Origin: an uncultured Arachnia sp.
Lineage (GTDB): Bacteria; Actinomycetota; Actinomycetes; Propionibacteriales; Propionibacteriaceae
DNA length: 64,000 bases
Direction of reading: 5' to 3'
Assembly: GCA_947493705.1 (NCBI GenBank)
Contig: CANLSH010000009.1
Location: 1-64,000 of the forward strand
Both the position numbers and the translations under genes were made by a program. Below are positions 45,484 to 53,377 of this stretch, piece after piece; position 1 is the stretch's first letter; the number at the start of each line of letters is the position of its first letter. The notes beneath the pieces were generated by a model, which had not been told where the DNA came from, did no database searches, and saw only the letters and a list, made by a program, of their open reading frames with translations.

Positions 45484-46098
45484 TCAGGCGCGCAACTCGC
45501 CGCGCATGATCGTGTCGCCCGAGTGAGCTGGTTCCTCGTCGAACTCCTCGTTCGAGAGATCCACCACGAGATATCCGGCATCGACGAGTTCGTCGGAGAC
45601 GAAGAACTGCGCAGAACTGTTGGCGGGGAGGACACCCACGGAGACCATGCGTGTCAGGTCCACGTTGATGAGCCAGACCTCGATGTAGCCCCCGGGGTGC
45701 TCAACAACTTCGGGCACTTCGACGACGAGGCTGTAACCAACATCCAGCGGACGCAGCTCAGCGGTGCCCAGTCTCACATCCTCCTCCTCGAGAGGTGTGA
45801 GGACCGCGCTCTTTACCGGGACCGGAGGAGTGTCGTTCGTTTGCAGCAGGCTCAGACCGCCGGCGCCGACGGCGGCCCCCACCACGAGTCCTCCGATGCC
45901 CGCGAACAAGGTGCGGCGGGACAGACCCTTGGCCGAAGGTGGTGCTTCGGCGTCGCTGGATTGCTGCTGAAAGTCCAGAGCCGAAGCGATGCCCGTCCAG
46001 GATCCCCGGGACGGCTCGGACCACTCCGGCTGGTTCTGGGAGGCACGACGGAATCGCTGCACGGTCTCTTCCATCGAGCGCTCATAAAGATCAGGCAT
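45484..46098 (-). CDS. Anti-sigma factor, RskA-like, single membrane span
   Basis: A 204-residue protein with a short cytoplasmic N-terminus of about 60 residues (no zinc HXXXCXXC motif), one membrane segment (about 62-85, GIGGLVVGAAVGAGGLSLL) and an external beta-rich domain (about 95-204) resembling the anti-sigma-K domain. RRTLF directly before the membrane segment resembles a twin-arginine motif. Its ATG at 46098 overlaps the sigma stop by eight bases. It probably holds the ECF sigma at the membrane until an external signal triggers proteolysis. Confidence 0.85.
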   Translation of the reverse strand: MPDLYERSMEETVQRFRRASQNQPEWSEPSRGSWTGIASALDFQQQSSDAEAPPSAKGLSRRTLFAGIGGLVVGAAVGAGGLSLLQTNDTPPVPVKSAVLTPLEEEDVRLGTAELRPLDVGYSLVVEVPEVVEHPGGYIEVWLINVDLTRMVSVGVLPANSSAQFFVSDELVDAGYLVVDLSNEEFDEEPAHSGDTIMRGELRA

Positions 46099-46654
46099 GT
46101 AGCGAATCCACCTCCTCAAAGATGTTGCGAAGTTTCTCCAAACCACGTCGGACGTGGCTCTTGACGGTTCCCAAGGGTATCTCCAGTTCTCGGGAGACCA
46201 CCTCGTGTGTTTTGTCCTCCAGAAAGACCATGCGCAAAATCTTTGCTCGCGGATCTCCCAGTGTTTCAAGGGCGTCCTTGACAACAACCTGATCCAGAAC
46301 GTCATCTGTGTGAGTGACGTAATCCGTGGGGCGATCCGCCGCGGCGGAGTCCTCCAGGCGAGCACTCCTGCTGCGGGAACGCAGGGCATCAGCAATCTTG
46401 AATTTGCAGATTCCGAGGAGCCAGGCCGGGAGGGCTTCTTCGCTCGGTTTCAGTGTGTGACGGGATTTCCAGGCTGCGATGAAAACTTGTTGGGTCACGT
46501 CGTCAGCATCCGCGTTGGAGCCGAGTGCTGAGCGTGCAATGGTGTGCACGAGTCGTGACCAGCGGGTGAACATCTCATGCAACGCCGCTTCGTCACCATC
46601 AACCAGCCGCGCGGCAAGCGAAGCCACGGTACTGGAAGGAATGTTGACCGTCAC
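46091..46654 (-). CDS. ECF-type RNA polymerase sigma factor
   Basis: A 187-residue group 4 sigma factor. Region 2 (about 25-95) has DADDVTQQVFIAAWKSRHTL, and region 4 (about 120-180) has LEIPLGTVKSHVRRGLEKLR. The linker is moderately charged. Paired with an overlapping RskA-like anti-sigma gene and lying just downstream of a DUF4397 surface protein, it resembles the SigK/RskA module. Its own promoter must lie within 46655-46735 or upstream of the DUF4397 gene. Confidence 0.93.
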   Translation of the reverse strand: MTVNIPSSTVASLAARLVDGDEAALHEMFTRWSRLVHTIARSALGSNADADDVTQQVFIAAWKSRHTLKPSEEALPAWLLGICKFKIADALRSRSRSARLEDSAAADRPTDYVTHTDDVLDQVVVKDALETLGDPRAKILRMVFLEDKTHEVVSRELEIPLGTVKSHVRRGLEKLRNIFEEVDSLHA

Positions 46655-46692
46655 AGCTTCAGTCTGCCATGTGTTTGCGGTGGATATGGAAA

Positions 46693-46724
46693 CTCCCGGC
46701 CCGCCGGGGGAAGCGGGCCGGGAG
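46693..46724 (-). terminator. Perfect 12-bp hairpin after the DUF4397 gene
   Basis: CTCCCGGCCCGC (46693-46704) pairs fully with GCGGGCCGGGAG (46713-46724) around an eight-base loop. It lies 12 bases beyond the stop of the DUF4397 gene and about 40 bases before the sigma gene on the same strand. It would limit read-through into the sigma gene. Confidence 0.82.
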
Positions 46725-46735
46725 TCCAGGTGTGA

Positions 46736-47551
46736 TCAGGCCTTGACGCTTGCCTGACGACGGGTGACGATCACGGCCGTACCTGCGATGGCGATGGCGC
46801 CAATTAGGGCTGCTGTGATTCCGGCGGAGGATCCGGGACCCTCGGCGCCCGTGGAGGGCATTCCGGGCTTGTCGCCGGCCGCCATGAGATCAACGGACTG
46901 GGTGGCCAGAGCGAGGTTCCCGGCCTCAAGGCTTCCCCAGGCGTACACGATGAGGTTCTTGCCGTCTTCAACCGCGACGTCGGCCGGGCCGAGGACTACG
47001 GTGTCGGTGCCAGCGGCAACAACATCAACATTCAGGGTGCCCGCTGCAATGTTCAGCATGGCCTCGTTCGGGTTCTCCAAAGCGCTGATGACAGCAGTGC
47101 CACCGGCACGAACGTCCACGGCTGGCGCGGCAGCCACGTGGCGAACCGTGATGCGGCCACCCTCCTCGGAAGCGGAGGTGTCATTCACGAATGGCGTCAG
47201 CATGGGGGTGCCGTCAGCGCCAAGGTGTGCCGCGACGGTGATGTTGGCTCCACCGGGAACGGTCACGCCGTTGGCCTCGATGATGGCATCCGCTGTGCCG
47301 TCTGCGGCATCCCCGGCAACAACCTTGAGGTCGTAGTCACCGGCCGGAAGCATCAGGGGATCGGTCAGGGTGCCGGGTGCGAAGTCGTCGAGCAGCCTGT
47401 CACCGTTGGCGTAGACGTCGACGGTGGCGTCGGGGACTGCATGGAGAATCGAGACGGTTGCCTCGTGGTTGTCCGCCATGGCGGAGGGAATGACGAGGAG
47501 TGAGGAGGCCAGGCCAAGTGCGCCGGCTGCAAGAAGTCGCTGCAACTTCAT
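46736..47551 (-). CDS. DUF4397 surface protein with sortase-like anchor
   Basis: A 271-residue secreted protein. The signal peptide ends near PSAMADN (about residue 27). Two DUF4397 beta-sandwich units follow (SILHAVPDATVDVYANGDRL; TVRHVAAAPAVDVRAGG). The C-terminal anchor has MPSTG in place of LPXTG, then a hydrophobic span and RRQ, suggesting sortase linkage to peptidoglycan. The ATG at 47551 has AAAGGA upstream. An ECF-like promoter and a palindrome lie in front, and the sigma/anti-sigma pair lies downstream, so it is a likely member of that sigma regulon. Molecular role unknown. Confidence 0.85.
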   Translation of the reverse strand: MKLQRLLAAGALGLASSLLVIPSAMADNHEATVSILHAVPDATVDVYANGDRLLDDFAPGTLTDPLMLPAGDYDLKVVAGDAADGTADAIIEANGVTVPGGANITVAAHLGADGTPMLTPFVNDTSASEEGGRITVRHVAAAPAVDVRAGGTAVISALENPNEAMLNIAAGTLNVDVVAAGTDTVVLGPADVAVEDGKNLIVYAWGSLEAGNLALATQSVDLMAAGDKPGMPSTGAEGPGSSAGITAALIGAIAIAGTAVIVTRRQASVKA

Positions 47552-47578
47552 GAGATCGATCCTTTCGGTACGAGTGCG

Positions 47579-47594
47579 GGTGGCGATCGCCACC
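47579..47594. promoter_or_regulatory. Perfect 16-bp palindrome in the DUF4397 leader
   Basis: GGTGGCGATCGCCACC is fully self-complementary. It lies just downstream of the predicted start of transcription and 28 bases before the ATG. It could be a repressor operator, or a compact hairpin near the 5' end of the mRNA. Confidence 0.5.
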
Positions 47595-47605
47595 CTCTGA
47601 CCAGT

Positions 47606-47634
47606 ACTTCGCACCGGAGGGCTCCGTTGGATGC
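47606..47634 (-). promoter_or_regulatory. Candidate ECF (SigK-like) promoter of the DUF4397 gene
   Basis: On the minus strand GCATCC (47634-47629) and CGAAGT (47611-47606) are 17 bases apart, close to the SigK consensus CCATCC and CCGAAT with 16-17 spacing. The leader to the ATG would be about 50 bases. This supports control by the neighbouring ECF sigma factor, but the match is read by eye. Confidence 0.4.
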
Positions 47635-47681
47635 AGCTGAATGGAATATTTTTTGAATGACGGCGTGGCTACGCTGTGTCA

Positions 47682-48509
47682 ATGCCTGAGGGACACGTCA
47701 TCCACCGCCTTGCCACACACATCTCAACTGTGATGGGCGCCAAGTCCGTCCGTGTCGATTCGCCGCAGGGCCGCTTCTCCATGGAGGCATCGCGTCTCGA
47801 CGGGGCAGTGCTCGTCGGTGCAGAGGCGGTGGGGAAACACCTCCTGATCGAGTTCGACGTACCGGAACCCCGCTGGATCCACATCCATCTGGGACTCATC
47901 GGCAAGTTGCGAATCGAGCCGGAATCGCCACTGCGAGGTCAGATCCGGCTGCGGATCTCCGACGGCGACACAGTGGCGCTGCTGAGCGGCCCCCAGTGGT
48001 GCAGAAGCATCACGACTGCTGCGCGGGACGACGTCATCAGCTCCTCAGGGCCCGATCCGCTGCGTGAGGATGCCGATCCTGAGCGGGGTTTCGAAAGACT
48101 TGCTCGCTCCGGCAAGTCATTGGCTGCGCTGCTGATGGACCAACGCATCGCCGCAGGCGTGGGCAACATCTTCCGGGCCGAAGTGCTTTTCCGGCACCGG
48201 CTCAGGCCGACGACTCCTGGGCGCGAGGTGGACCGACGCACCTGGCAAATCATCTGGGACGATCTTGTGAAGATCATGCAGCAGGGGTTCCGTGACGGAC
48301 GCATCGATACTGTCCGCCACGAGCACCTACCGGAAGTACAGGGGCGAATCGCCCGGCAGGACCGTCATGGCGGGGAGGTCTATGTCTACCGTCGAGCTGG
48401 ACAGGAGTGCCTGGTGTGCGGGAACCTTGTGCGCTCCGCATTGTTGGAGGGACGCAACATGTACTGGTGCCCCGGATGCCAGCGCCGCAAGCGGGCTGTC
48501 AGGTCCTGA
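47682..48509 (+). CDS. Fpg/Nei-family DNA glycosylase, second paralogue
   Basis: A 275-residue protein with the obligatory PEGHVIHRLA N-terminus (catalytic Pro1, Glu2), LLMDQRIAAGVGNIFRAEVL (helix-two-turn-helix) and a C-terminal zinc finger with CLVCG and CPGCQ. It removes oxidised bases and cleaves AP sites. It differs clearly from the paralogue at 23707 and resembles the Nei1 branch of actinobacteria. The ATG at 47682 is fixed by the N-terminal proline requirement. Divergent from the DUF4397 gene and solitary. Confidence 0.92.
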   Translation: MPEGHVIHRLATHISTVMGAKSVRVDSPQGRFSMEASRLDGAVLVGAEAVGKHLLIEFDVPEPRWIHIHLGLIGKLRIEPESPLRGQIRLRISDGDTVALLSGPQWCRSITTAARDDVISSSGPDPLREDADPERGFERLARSGKSLAALLMDQRIAAGVGNIFRAEVLFRHRLRPTTPGREVDRRTWQIIWDDLVKIMQQGFRDGRIDTVRHEHLPEVQGRIARQDRHGGEVYVYRRAGQECLVCGNLVRSALLEGRNMYWCPGCQRRKRAVRS

Positions 48510-48611
48510 AGCCCAACCATCCCAATCTGTGCATCGTGGACTGCTGCTCGGTTCATACCAACCGCAGAGTCATCCACCGCTTCCAGCGCGATCGTTGTTA
48601 GGCTGACAGTT

Positions 48612-49328
48612 ATGGATTTGACCGCTTACCGGGCTTGGCTTTTCGACCTCGACGGGGTCATTACTCCCACCGCCGAAGTGCACATGCGCGCATGGGCAGA
48701 CATGTTCAACTCCTTCCTCATCTCGCGTGGAGCCACGGAGCGCTACGGCGACGAGGACTATTTCCGCCACGTCGACGGCAAGCCGCGCTACGACGGGGTG
48801 CGCGACTTCCTCAATTCGCGGAGTATTTCACTTCCGGAAGGTACCCCGGAGGACGATCCGGAGGAAGAGACGGTGTGCGGCCTCGGGAATCGCAAGAACG
48901 CAGTGTTCAATGAAATTCTTGAGCGCGACGGTGTGACTGCCTTCCCGGGATCTGTGGCCCTGCTGGATCAGCTGCGGGACCTGGGCGTGGAAGTCGCCGT
49001 CGTGTCCTCCTCCCGCAACGCGCCCCAGGTGCTGCGCGCTGCTGGTCTTTCGGATCGATTCGGGGTGGTCATTGACGGCAATGTGGCCAGGGATGAGGGG
49101 CTTGCGGGCAAGCCGGCACCCGACACGTATGAGTTCGCTTCAGACAGCCTCGGCGTGGCGCACGAGCAGTCCGTTGTGATTGAGGATGCTCTCTCGGGGG
49201 TTGCTGCTGGTGCGGCCGGGAGTTTCGGACTCGTCGTGGGAGTGGACCGTGGCGTGGGTGAAGCGGAACTGACCCGGGCCGGTGCGGACGTCGTCGTCTC
49301 CGATCTCGCAGAACTGGTCAGAGCATGA
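48612..49328 (+). CDS. Beta-phosphoglucomutase-like HAD hydrolase
   Basis: A 238-residue HAD-superfamily protein. Nucleophile motif FDLDGVITPTAEVHMRAW (the second Asp supports phosphomutase or phosphatase acid-base chemistry), SSSRNAP at motif II, GKPAPDTYEFA at motif III and IEDALSGVAAG at motif IV. Overlap by ATGA with a GH65 phosphorylase gene indicates a beta-phosphoglucomutase converting beta-glucose-1-phosphate to glucose-6-phosphate. The cap contains HVDGKPRYDGVRDFL, as in this subgroup. Confidence 0.9.
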   Translation: MDLTAYRAWLFDLDGVITPTAEVHMRAWADMFNSFLISRGATERYGDEDYFRHVDGKPRYDGVRDFLNSRSISLPEGTPEDDPEEETVCGLGNRKNAVFNEILERDGVTAFPGSVALLDQLRDLGVEVAVVSSSRNAPQVLRAAGLSDRFGVVIDGNVARDEGLAGKPAPDTYEFASDSLGVAHEQSVVIEDALSGVAAGAAGSFGLVVGVDRGVGEAELTRAGADVVVSDLAELVRA

Positions 49329-51835
49329 AGCGAGCAGTAGCGGCTGATCCGCTGAACCGTTCGAGATACCCCCTGGACGAGTGGCGGCTCGTGGAGGTGG
49401 AGCCTCCCACAGTGGATGATCTGGGTACCACCGAATCCCTGTTCTCGGTCGGAAACGGCTACCTGGGTATGCGCGGTAACCCGGAGGAGGGCCGGAAGTC
49501 CTTCGCCCATGGCACCTACATCAACGGCTTCCACGAGACGTGGCGCATCCGCCACGCCGAGGAGGCTTTCGGTTTCGCCGATACCGGGCAGACGATGATC
49601 AATGTCCCGGACACCAAGACGATGAAGCTCTACGTCGACGATGAGCCACTCATGCTTCCCCAGGCTGATCACGAGAGTTACGAGCGGGTGCTCGATTTTC
49701 GTGGGGGCGCTCTCACTCGTTCACTGATCTGGCGGACGCCTTCGGGCAAGAGGGTGCAGGTGAAGTCCAGCCGCATGGTCTCCTTCACCGACCGGCACAT
49801 GGTGTTCTACGAGATGGAGATCACCATGCTGAACGGCGATGCTCCCGTGGTGGTCAGCTCACAAATACTGAACCGTCAGGACGGCTTTGATGACTATCGT
49901 CGCCCCGAGGCAGGACCGACGAGGAAGTTTGATCCGCGGCGTTCCAGTCAGATCAACGGACGTGTTCTGCAGCCGCAGAGCCATTGGTCGGTCGGTAATC
50001 GGATGGCCATCGGCTACGAAACGACTGAATCCGGCATGACGTTGGCCGTGGCGACGGATCACTACATCGATACCGAGAACGTGTATGAGTCCATCACTGC
50101 TGCCGAGGACGACATGGGCCGGCAGATCTATCGCATCGAGGCAGAGCACGGGCGCCCCATTGTCATCCGCAAGGCCGCGGTCTACCACTCCTCCAGGGGT
50201 GTGCCGGTGCCGGAGCTCTTCGACCGCTGCCGCCGCACACTTGACCGTGTCCGCGACAAGGGATTCGAGCACTACTGGAAGCTCCAGCGTCAGTGGCTCG
50301 ACGGGTTCTGGCTGAATGCCGACGTGGTGATTGAGGGACAGCCAGCGGTGCAGCAGGCCACGCGATGGTGTCTGTTCCAGCTGGCCCAGGCAACTGCCCG
50401 CAGCGACCAGCACGGTATCCCGGCGAAGGGTCTCACCGGTTCCGGCTATGAGGGGCACTACTTCTGGGACACCGAGATCTATCTCGTGCCATTTCTGGTC
50501 CACACCAATCCCAGGGTTGCCCGGAACATCCTGCGGTTCCGGGTGGGGTTGCTGCCGCAGGCCCGCGATCGTGCCCGCGTGTTGTCCCAGCAGGGAGCGC
50601 TTTTCCCTTGGCGCACCATCAACGGTGAAGAGGCTTCGGCTTACTACGCGGCCGGTACGGCGCAATACCACATCGACGCCGATGTGGCTTTCGCCTTCGC
50701 CAAGTATCGCGACCTGACCGGTGACACCGAGTTCATGTACCGGGATGGGGCGGCCGTGCTCGTGGAGACGGCGCGGTTGTGGGCGGACATGGGATTCTGG
50801 AGGACTGAGGGGGACGGCACCAGGAGTTTCCACATCCATGGGGTGACAGGTCCCGATGAGTACACCACCGTCGTGAACAACAACATGTTCACCAACGTCA
50901 TGGCCCGCGCCAACCTTCGATCCGCGGCCAGTCTCATGCGGGAGATGGAGGATCGTGACCAAGCGGCCTTCACTCGCGTGAAGAATGCCCTGGAGCTCAG
51001 GAAGGCGGAGATCGAGGAGTGGAACCGTTGCGCGGATGGCATGGTGGTGCTCTTCGACGAGACCCTCGGAATCCACCCGCAGGACGACACCTTCCTTGAG
51101 GGGGAACTGTGGGACCTGGAGAAGACTGACCCGGAGAAATATCCACTGCTTCTCCACTACCACCCGTTGGTCATCTACCGCTTCCAGGTGATCAAGCAGG
51201 CCGACGTCGTTCTGGCTCTCTTCCTGCAGGGAGACCAGTTCTCGCCGGAACAGAAACGCGCCGACTTCGAGTACTACGACCCGATCACGACGGGGGATTC
51301 CACCCTGTCAGCGGTCGTGCAGGCCATCGTCGCCGCGGACGTCGGCTACCAGGAGATGGCCATGGACTACTTCCGGAGCGGATTGTTCGTTGATCTTGCA
51401 GATCTGCACAACAACACCCGCGATGGAGTGCACATCGCGTCCACAGGTGGCGTCTGGAATGCGCTGGTCTACGGCTTCGCCGGAATGAGGGACTACCACG
51501 GCAAGGTGACGTTTGACCCCCGGCTTCCCAAGGACTGGCCCAGTCTGAATTTCCCGCTGCATCAGCAGGGGTCGCGCATCAGGGTGCACCTTGAGAGAAC
51601 CCATATCTCGTTCGCCCTCGAGGAAGGGCATCCCGTGAAGGTCTTCGTCCGGGGAGAAAAGGTCTCCGTCAAAAGTGGCCATCCCGTGCGGGTCGAACTG
51701 CACGGACAGGGACCAAGTCTGCCGTCGCTCGAAGCCATTCGACCAGTGGCGGGCAACAGACGCCCTGACGGTTCCGTCATCACTGCCCTGGTTCCCGAAC
51801 CGCACCCGCAGGATGTGTCGGGACCCACTGACTGA
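49325..51835 (+). CDS. Glycoside hydrolase family 65 disaccharide phosphorylase
   Basis: An 836-residue GH65 enzyme. Catalytic acid E512 lies in HGVTGPDEYTTVVNNN, with the (alpha/alpha)6 barrel signature GHYFWDTEIYLVPFL and an N-terminal beta domain (about 1-270). It phosphorolyses an alpha-linked glucose disaccharide (maltose, trehalose, kojibiose or nigerose type) to beta-glucose-1-phosphate and glucose. The linked beta-phosphoglucomutase consumes that product. Specificity within the family cannot be set by eye. The ATG overlaps the mutase stop by four bases. Confidence 0.93.
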   Translation: MKRAVAADPLNRSRYPLDEWRLVEVEPPTVDDLGTTESLFSVGNGYLGMRGNPEEGRKSFAHGTYINGFHETWRIRHAEEAFGFADTGQTMINVPDTKTMKLYVDDEPLMLPQADHESYERVLDFRGGALTRSLIWRTPSGKRVQVKSSRMVSFTDRHMVFYEMEITMLNGDAPVVVSSQILNRQDGFDDYRRPEAGPTRKFDPRRSSQINGRVLQPQSHWSVGNRMAIGYETTESGMTLAVATDHYIDTENVYESITAAEDDMGRQIYRIEAEHGRPIVIRKAAVYHSSRGVPVPELFDRCRRTLDRVRDKGFEHYWKLQRQWLDGFWLNADVVIEGQPAVQQATRWCLFQLAQATARSDQHGIPAKGLTGSGYEGHYFWDTEIYLVPFLVHTNPRVARNILRFRVGLLPQARDRARVLSQQGALFPWRTINGEEASAYYAAGTAQYHIDADVAFAFAKYRDLTGDTEFMYRDGAAVLVETARLWADMGFWRTEGDGTRSFHIHGVTGPDEYTTVVNNNMFTNVMARANLRSAASLMREMEDRDQAAFTRVKNALELRKAEIEEWNRCADGMVVLFDETLGIHPQDDTFLEGELWDLEKTDPEKYPLLLHYHPLVIYRFQVIKQADVVLALFLQGDQFSPEQKRADFEYYDPITTGDSTLSAVVQAIVAADVGYQEMAMDYFRSGLFVDLADLHNNTRDGVHIASTGGVWNALVYGFAGMRDYHGKVTFDPRLPKDWPSLNFPLHQQGSRIRVHLERTHISFALEEGHPVKVFVRGEKVSVKSGHPVRVELHGQGPSLPSLEAIRPVAGNRRPDGSVITALVPEPHPQDVSGPTD

Positions 51836-51836
51836 G

Positions 51837-53135
51837 ATGCAGCCGGACACCGACGATTCCGGACCCATCACGGTGGAGGAAACACTTCATGGTGTGCGCT
51901 TTGGATTCCGTGACAGCGCATGGGACATCCGCTTCCCCCCGGGATGGCAGGCGATCCGCAGCGACGAGGACGATCTCTGGTGCTGGGCCGCGGCAGATCT
52001 CCTGGGGCGGATTCGATTGCGTCGTTGTCCTCGAATTGAGCTCGAGGTGGACGTGAGAAACAACGGCCGCGAGGTGGCGCAGGTGGAGCCGCCCCGGGTT
52101 GTACTCACGCCCACGGGTACTCAGGTGCCGTGGTTCGCGGGCTCCGCTGGCGAGGTGCTTCAGACGTACGGGGGCCGGGGCGTGCTGTGGGTTCAGCATC
52201 GCGGATCCTGCGTCGCCGATGCGCAGGGATTCGAACTGTTCGCGGCCCCGCTCCTCCTTCGCCCGGGGCAGGGCGCTTCAGCACTCTGGCGGCGCACCAC
52301 CGTGCCTCCCACTTCATTGATTCCGGAACCCGCATGGCTGCCGTGGCAGCGCTACCTGCCGATGGGCGAGGTTCTGGAGGTGGAGCACGCCGACGCTGCG
52401 CTGACGGGGGATGGGCTGCACATCCTGACGACGGCAGACGGTAGCCACGTGACGGGCGAAGCAGGTCTGCATCAGCTCTCCTTTGTGGATGCACGTGGAG
52501 AAGCGTGGGTGGAAGTGGGATGGTTCGCTCCGCTGGAGGAATTGGTGGGCTCTCCGTCTGCGCTGGCTGATGCCGATCCCAATGTCGCGGCGTGGTTGCT
52601 GGCGGGTGCCGTCGATGCGGCGGTGGAACTCGATGATCTGGACGTCGCGCTGGCCGAGGCACTGGAAAGACCCACGGCGTGGGGAGTCCTGGCCGGGATG
52701 CGCACCGCGACGCACACGGACCTTCCGGTGGCCGCCGAGGTCCGCCAGGCCGCGCGGAAAGTGTGGGAGTCCGAGTCCGACCCCGGGTTGCGCCGCCTCA
52801 TGATCACCCACGGCCTGCTCTGCGGATGGGAGCCGCAGTTGGTGGGTGAGTGGCTCGCTGCAGGGGCGGATGCGATGAATGAGCTCATGGCGATGGGGCC
52901 GCAGGAAATGCTTGCGAGCATTGGGTTCGGACGCATCACGTCCTCGCCGACGCTGCAGCGGGGGAGGGCCGTGGCGCTGGCCGAGATGTGGTTGAGCACC
53001 CGCGCCGAGTCTGTCATGGCTGCGGAGTGGGAGCGCGCCGTCGATGTCACGAGGCGACGGTTGATGTGCTCGCTGTCGAGCGCACCGGAGCCGGTGGATA
53101 TTGCCTGGCTCCTGGCGCATTCTCTGCTCAGGTAA
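51837..53135 (+). CDS. Conserved-looking protein of unknown function after the GH65 gene
   Basis: A 432-residue soluble protein with no signal peptide. The N-terminal 200 residues are beta-rich (GVRFGFRDSAWDIRFPPGW, VEVDVRNNGREVAQVEPPRV, like a carbohydrate-binding or glycosidase-associated sandwich) and the rest is alpha-helical (NVAAWLLAGAVDAAVELDDL, VAAEVRQAARKVWESE). It starts one base after the GH65 stop; an alternative ATG at 51813 overlaps that gene. Neither start has a good ribosome site, suggesting re-initiation. The context suggests a role in disaccharide metabolism, but no function is claimed. Confidence 0.65.
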   Translation: MQPDTDDSGPITVEETLHGVRFGFRDSAWDIRFPPGWQAIRSDEDDLWCWAAADLLGRIRLRRCPRIELEVDVRNNGREVAQVEPPRVVLTPTGTQVPWFAGSAGEVLQTYGGRGVLWVQHRGSCVADAQGFELFAAPLLLRPGQGASALWRRTTVPPTSLIPEPAWLPWQRYLPMGEVLEVEHADAALTGDGLHILTTADGSHVTGEAGLHQLSFVDARGEAWVEVGWFAPLEELVGSPSALADADPNVAAWLLAGAVDAAVELDDLDVALAEALERPTAWGVLAGMRTATHTDLPVAAEVRQAARKVWESESDPGLRRLMITHGLLCGWEPQLVGEWLAAGADAMNELMAMGPQEMLASIGFGRITSSPTLQRGRAVALAEMWLSTRAESVMAAEWERAVDVTRRRLMCSLSSAPEPVDIAWLLAHSLLR

Positions 53136-53312
53136 CAGAGGAATGTCTGCTTACAACAGTTGCTGACCGTAACAACCATTGACAATCGTTGGCTTTTTCG
53201 TAGGTCGTGGAGCCCGAGAGACACAGCGAGGACATTGTGATTCCCAAGTGGAGGATCAACCACGTGATTACTCGACCTGTACATAGTTTCTGATCGAGCA
53301 AACACTGCGGCG

Positions 53313-53338
53313 CCCACATCCCATGAAAGGGATGTGGG
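53313..53338 (-). terminator. Hairpin after the secreted protein gene
   Basis: CCCACATCCC (53313-53322) and GGGATGTGGG (53329-53338) form a perfect 10-bp stem with a six-base loop. It lies 40 bases downstream of the secreted-protein stop on the minus strand and in the 242-base gap 53136-53377, which otherwise shows no gene. Confidence 0.7.
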
Positions 53339-53377
53339 GGGCCAAGTAGTGCTCCTTGGTCGGTGCCCGGGAATGGC

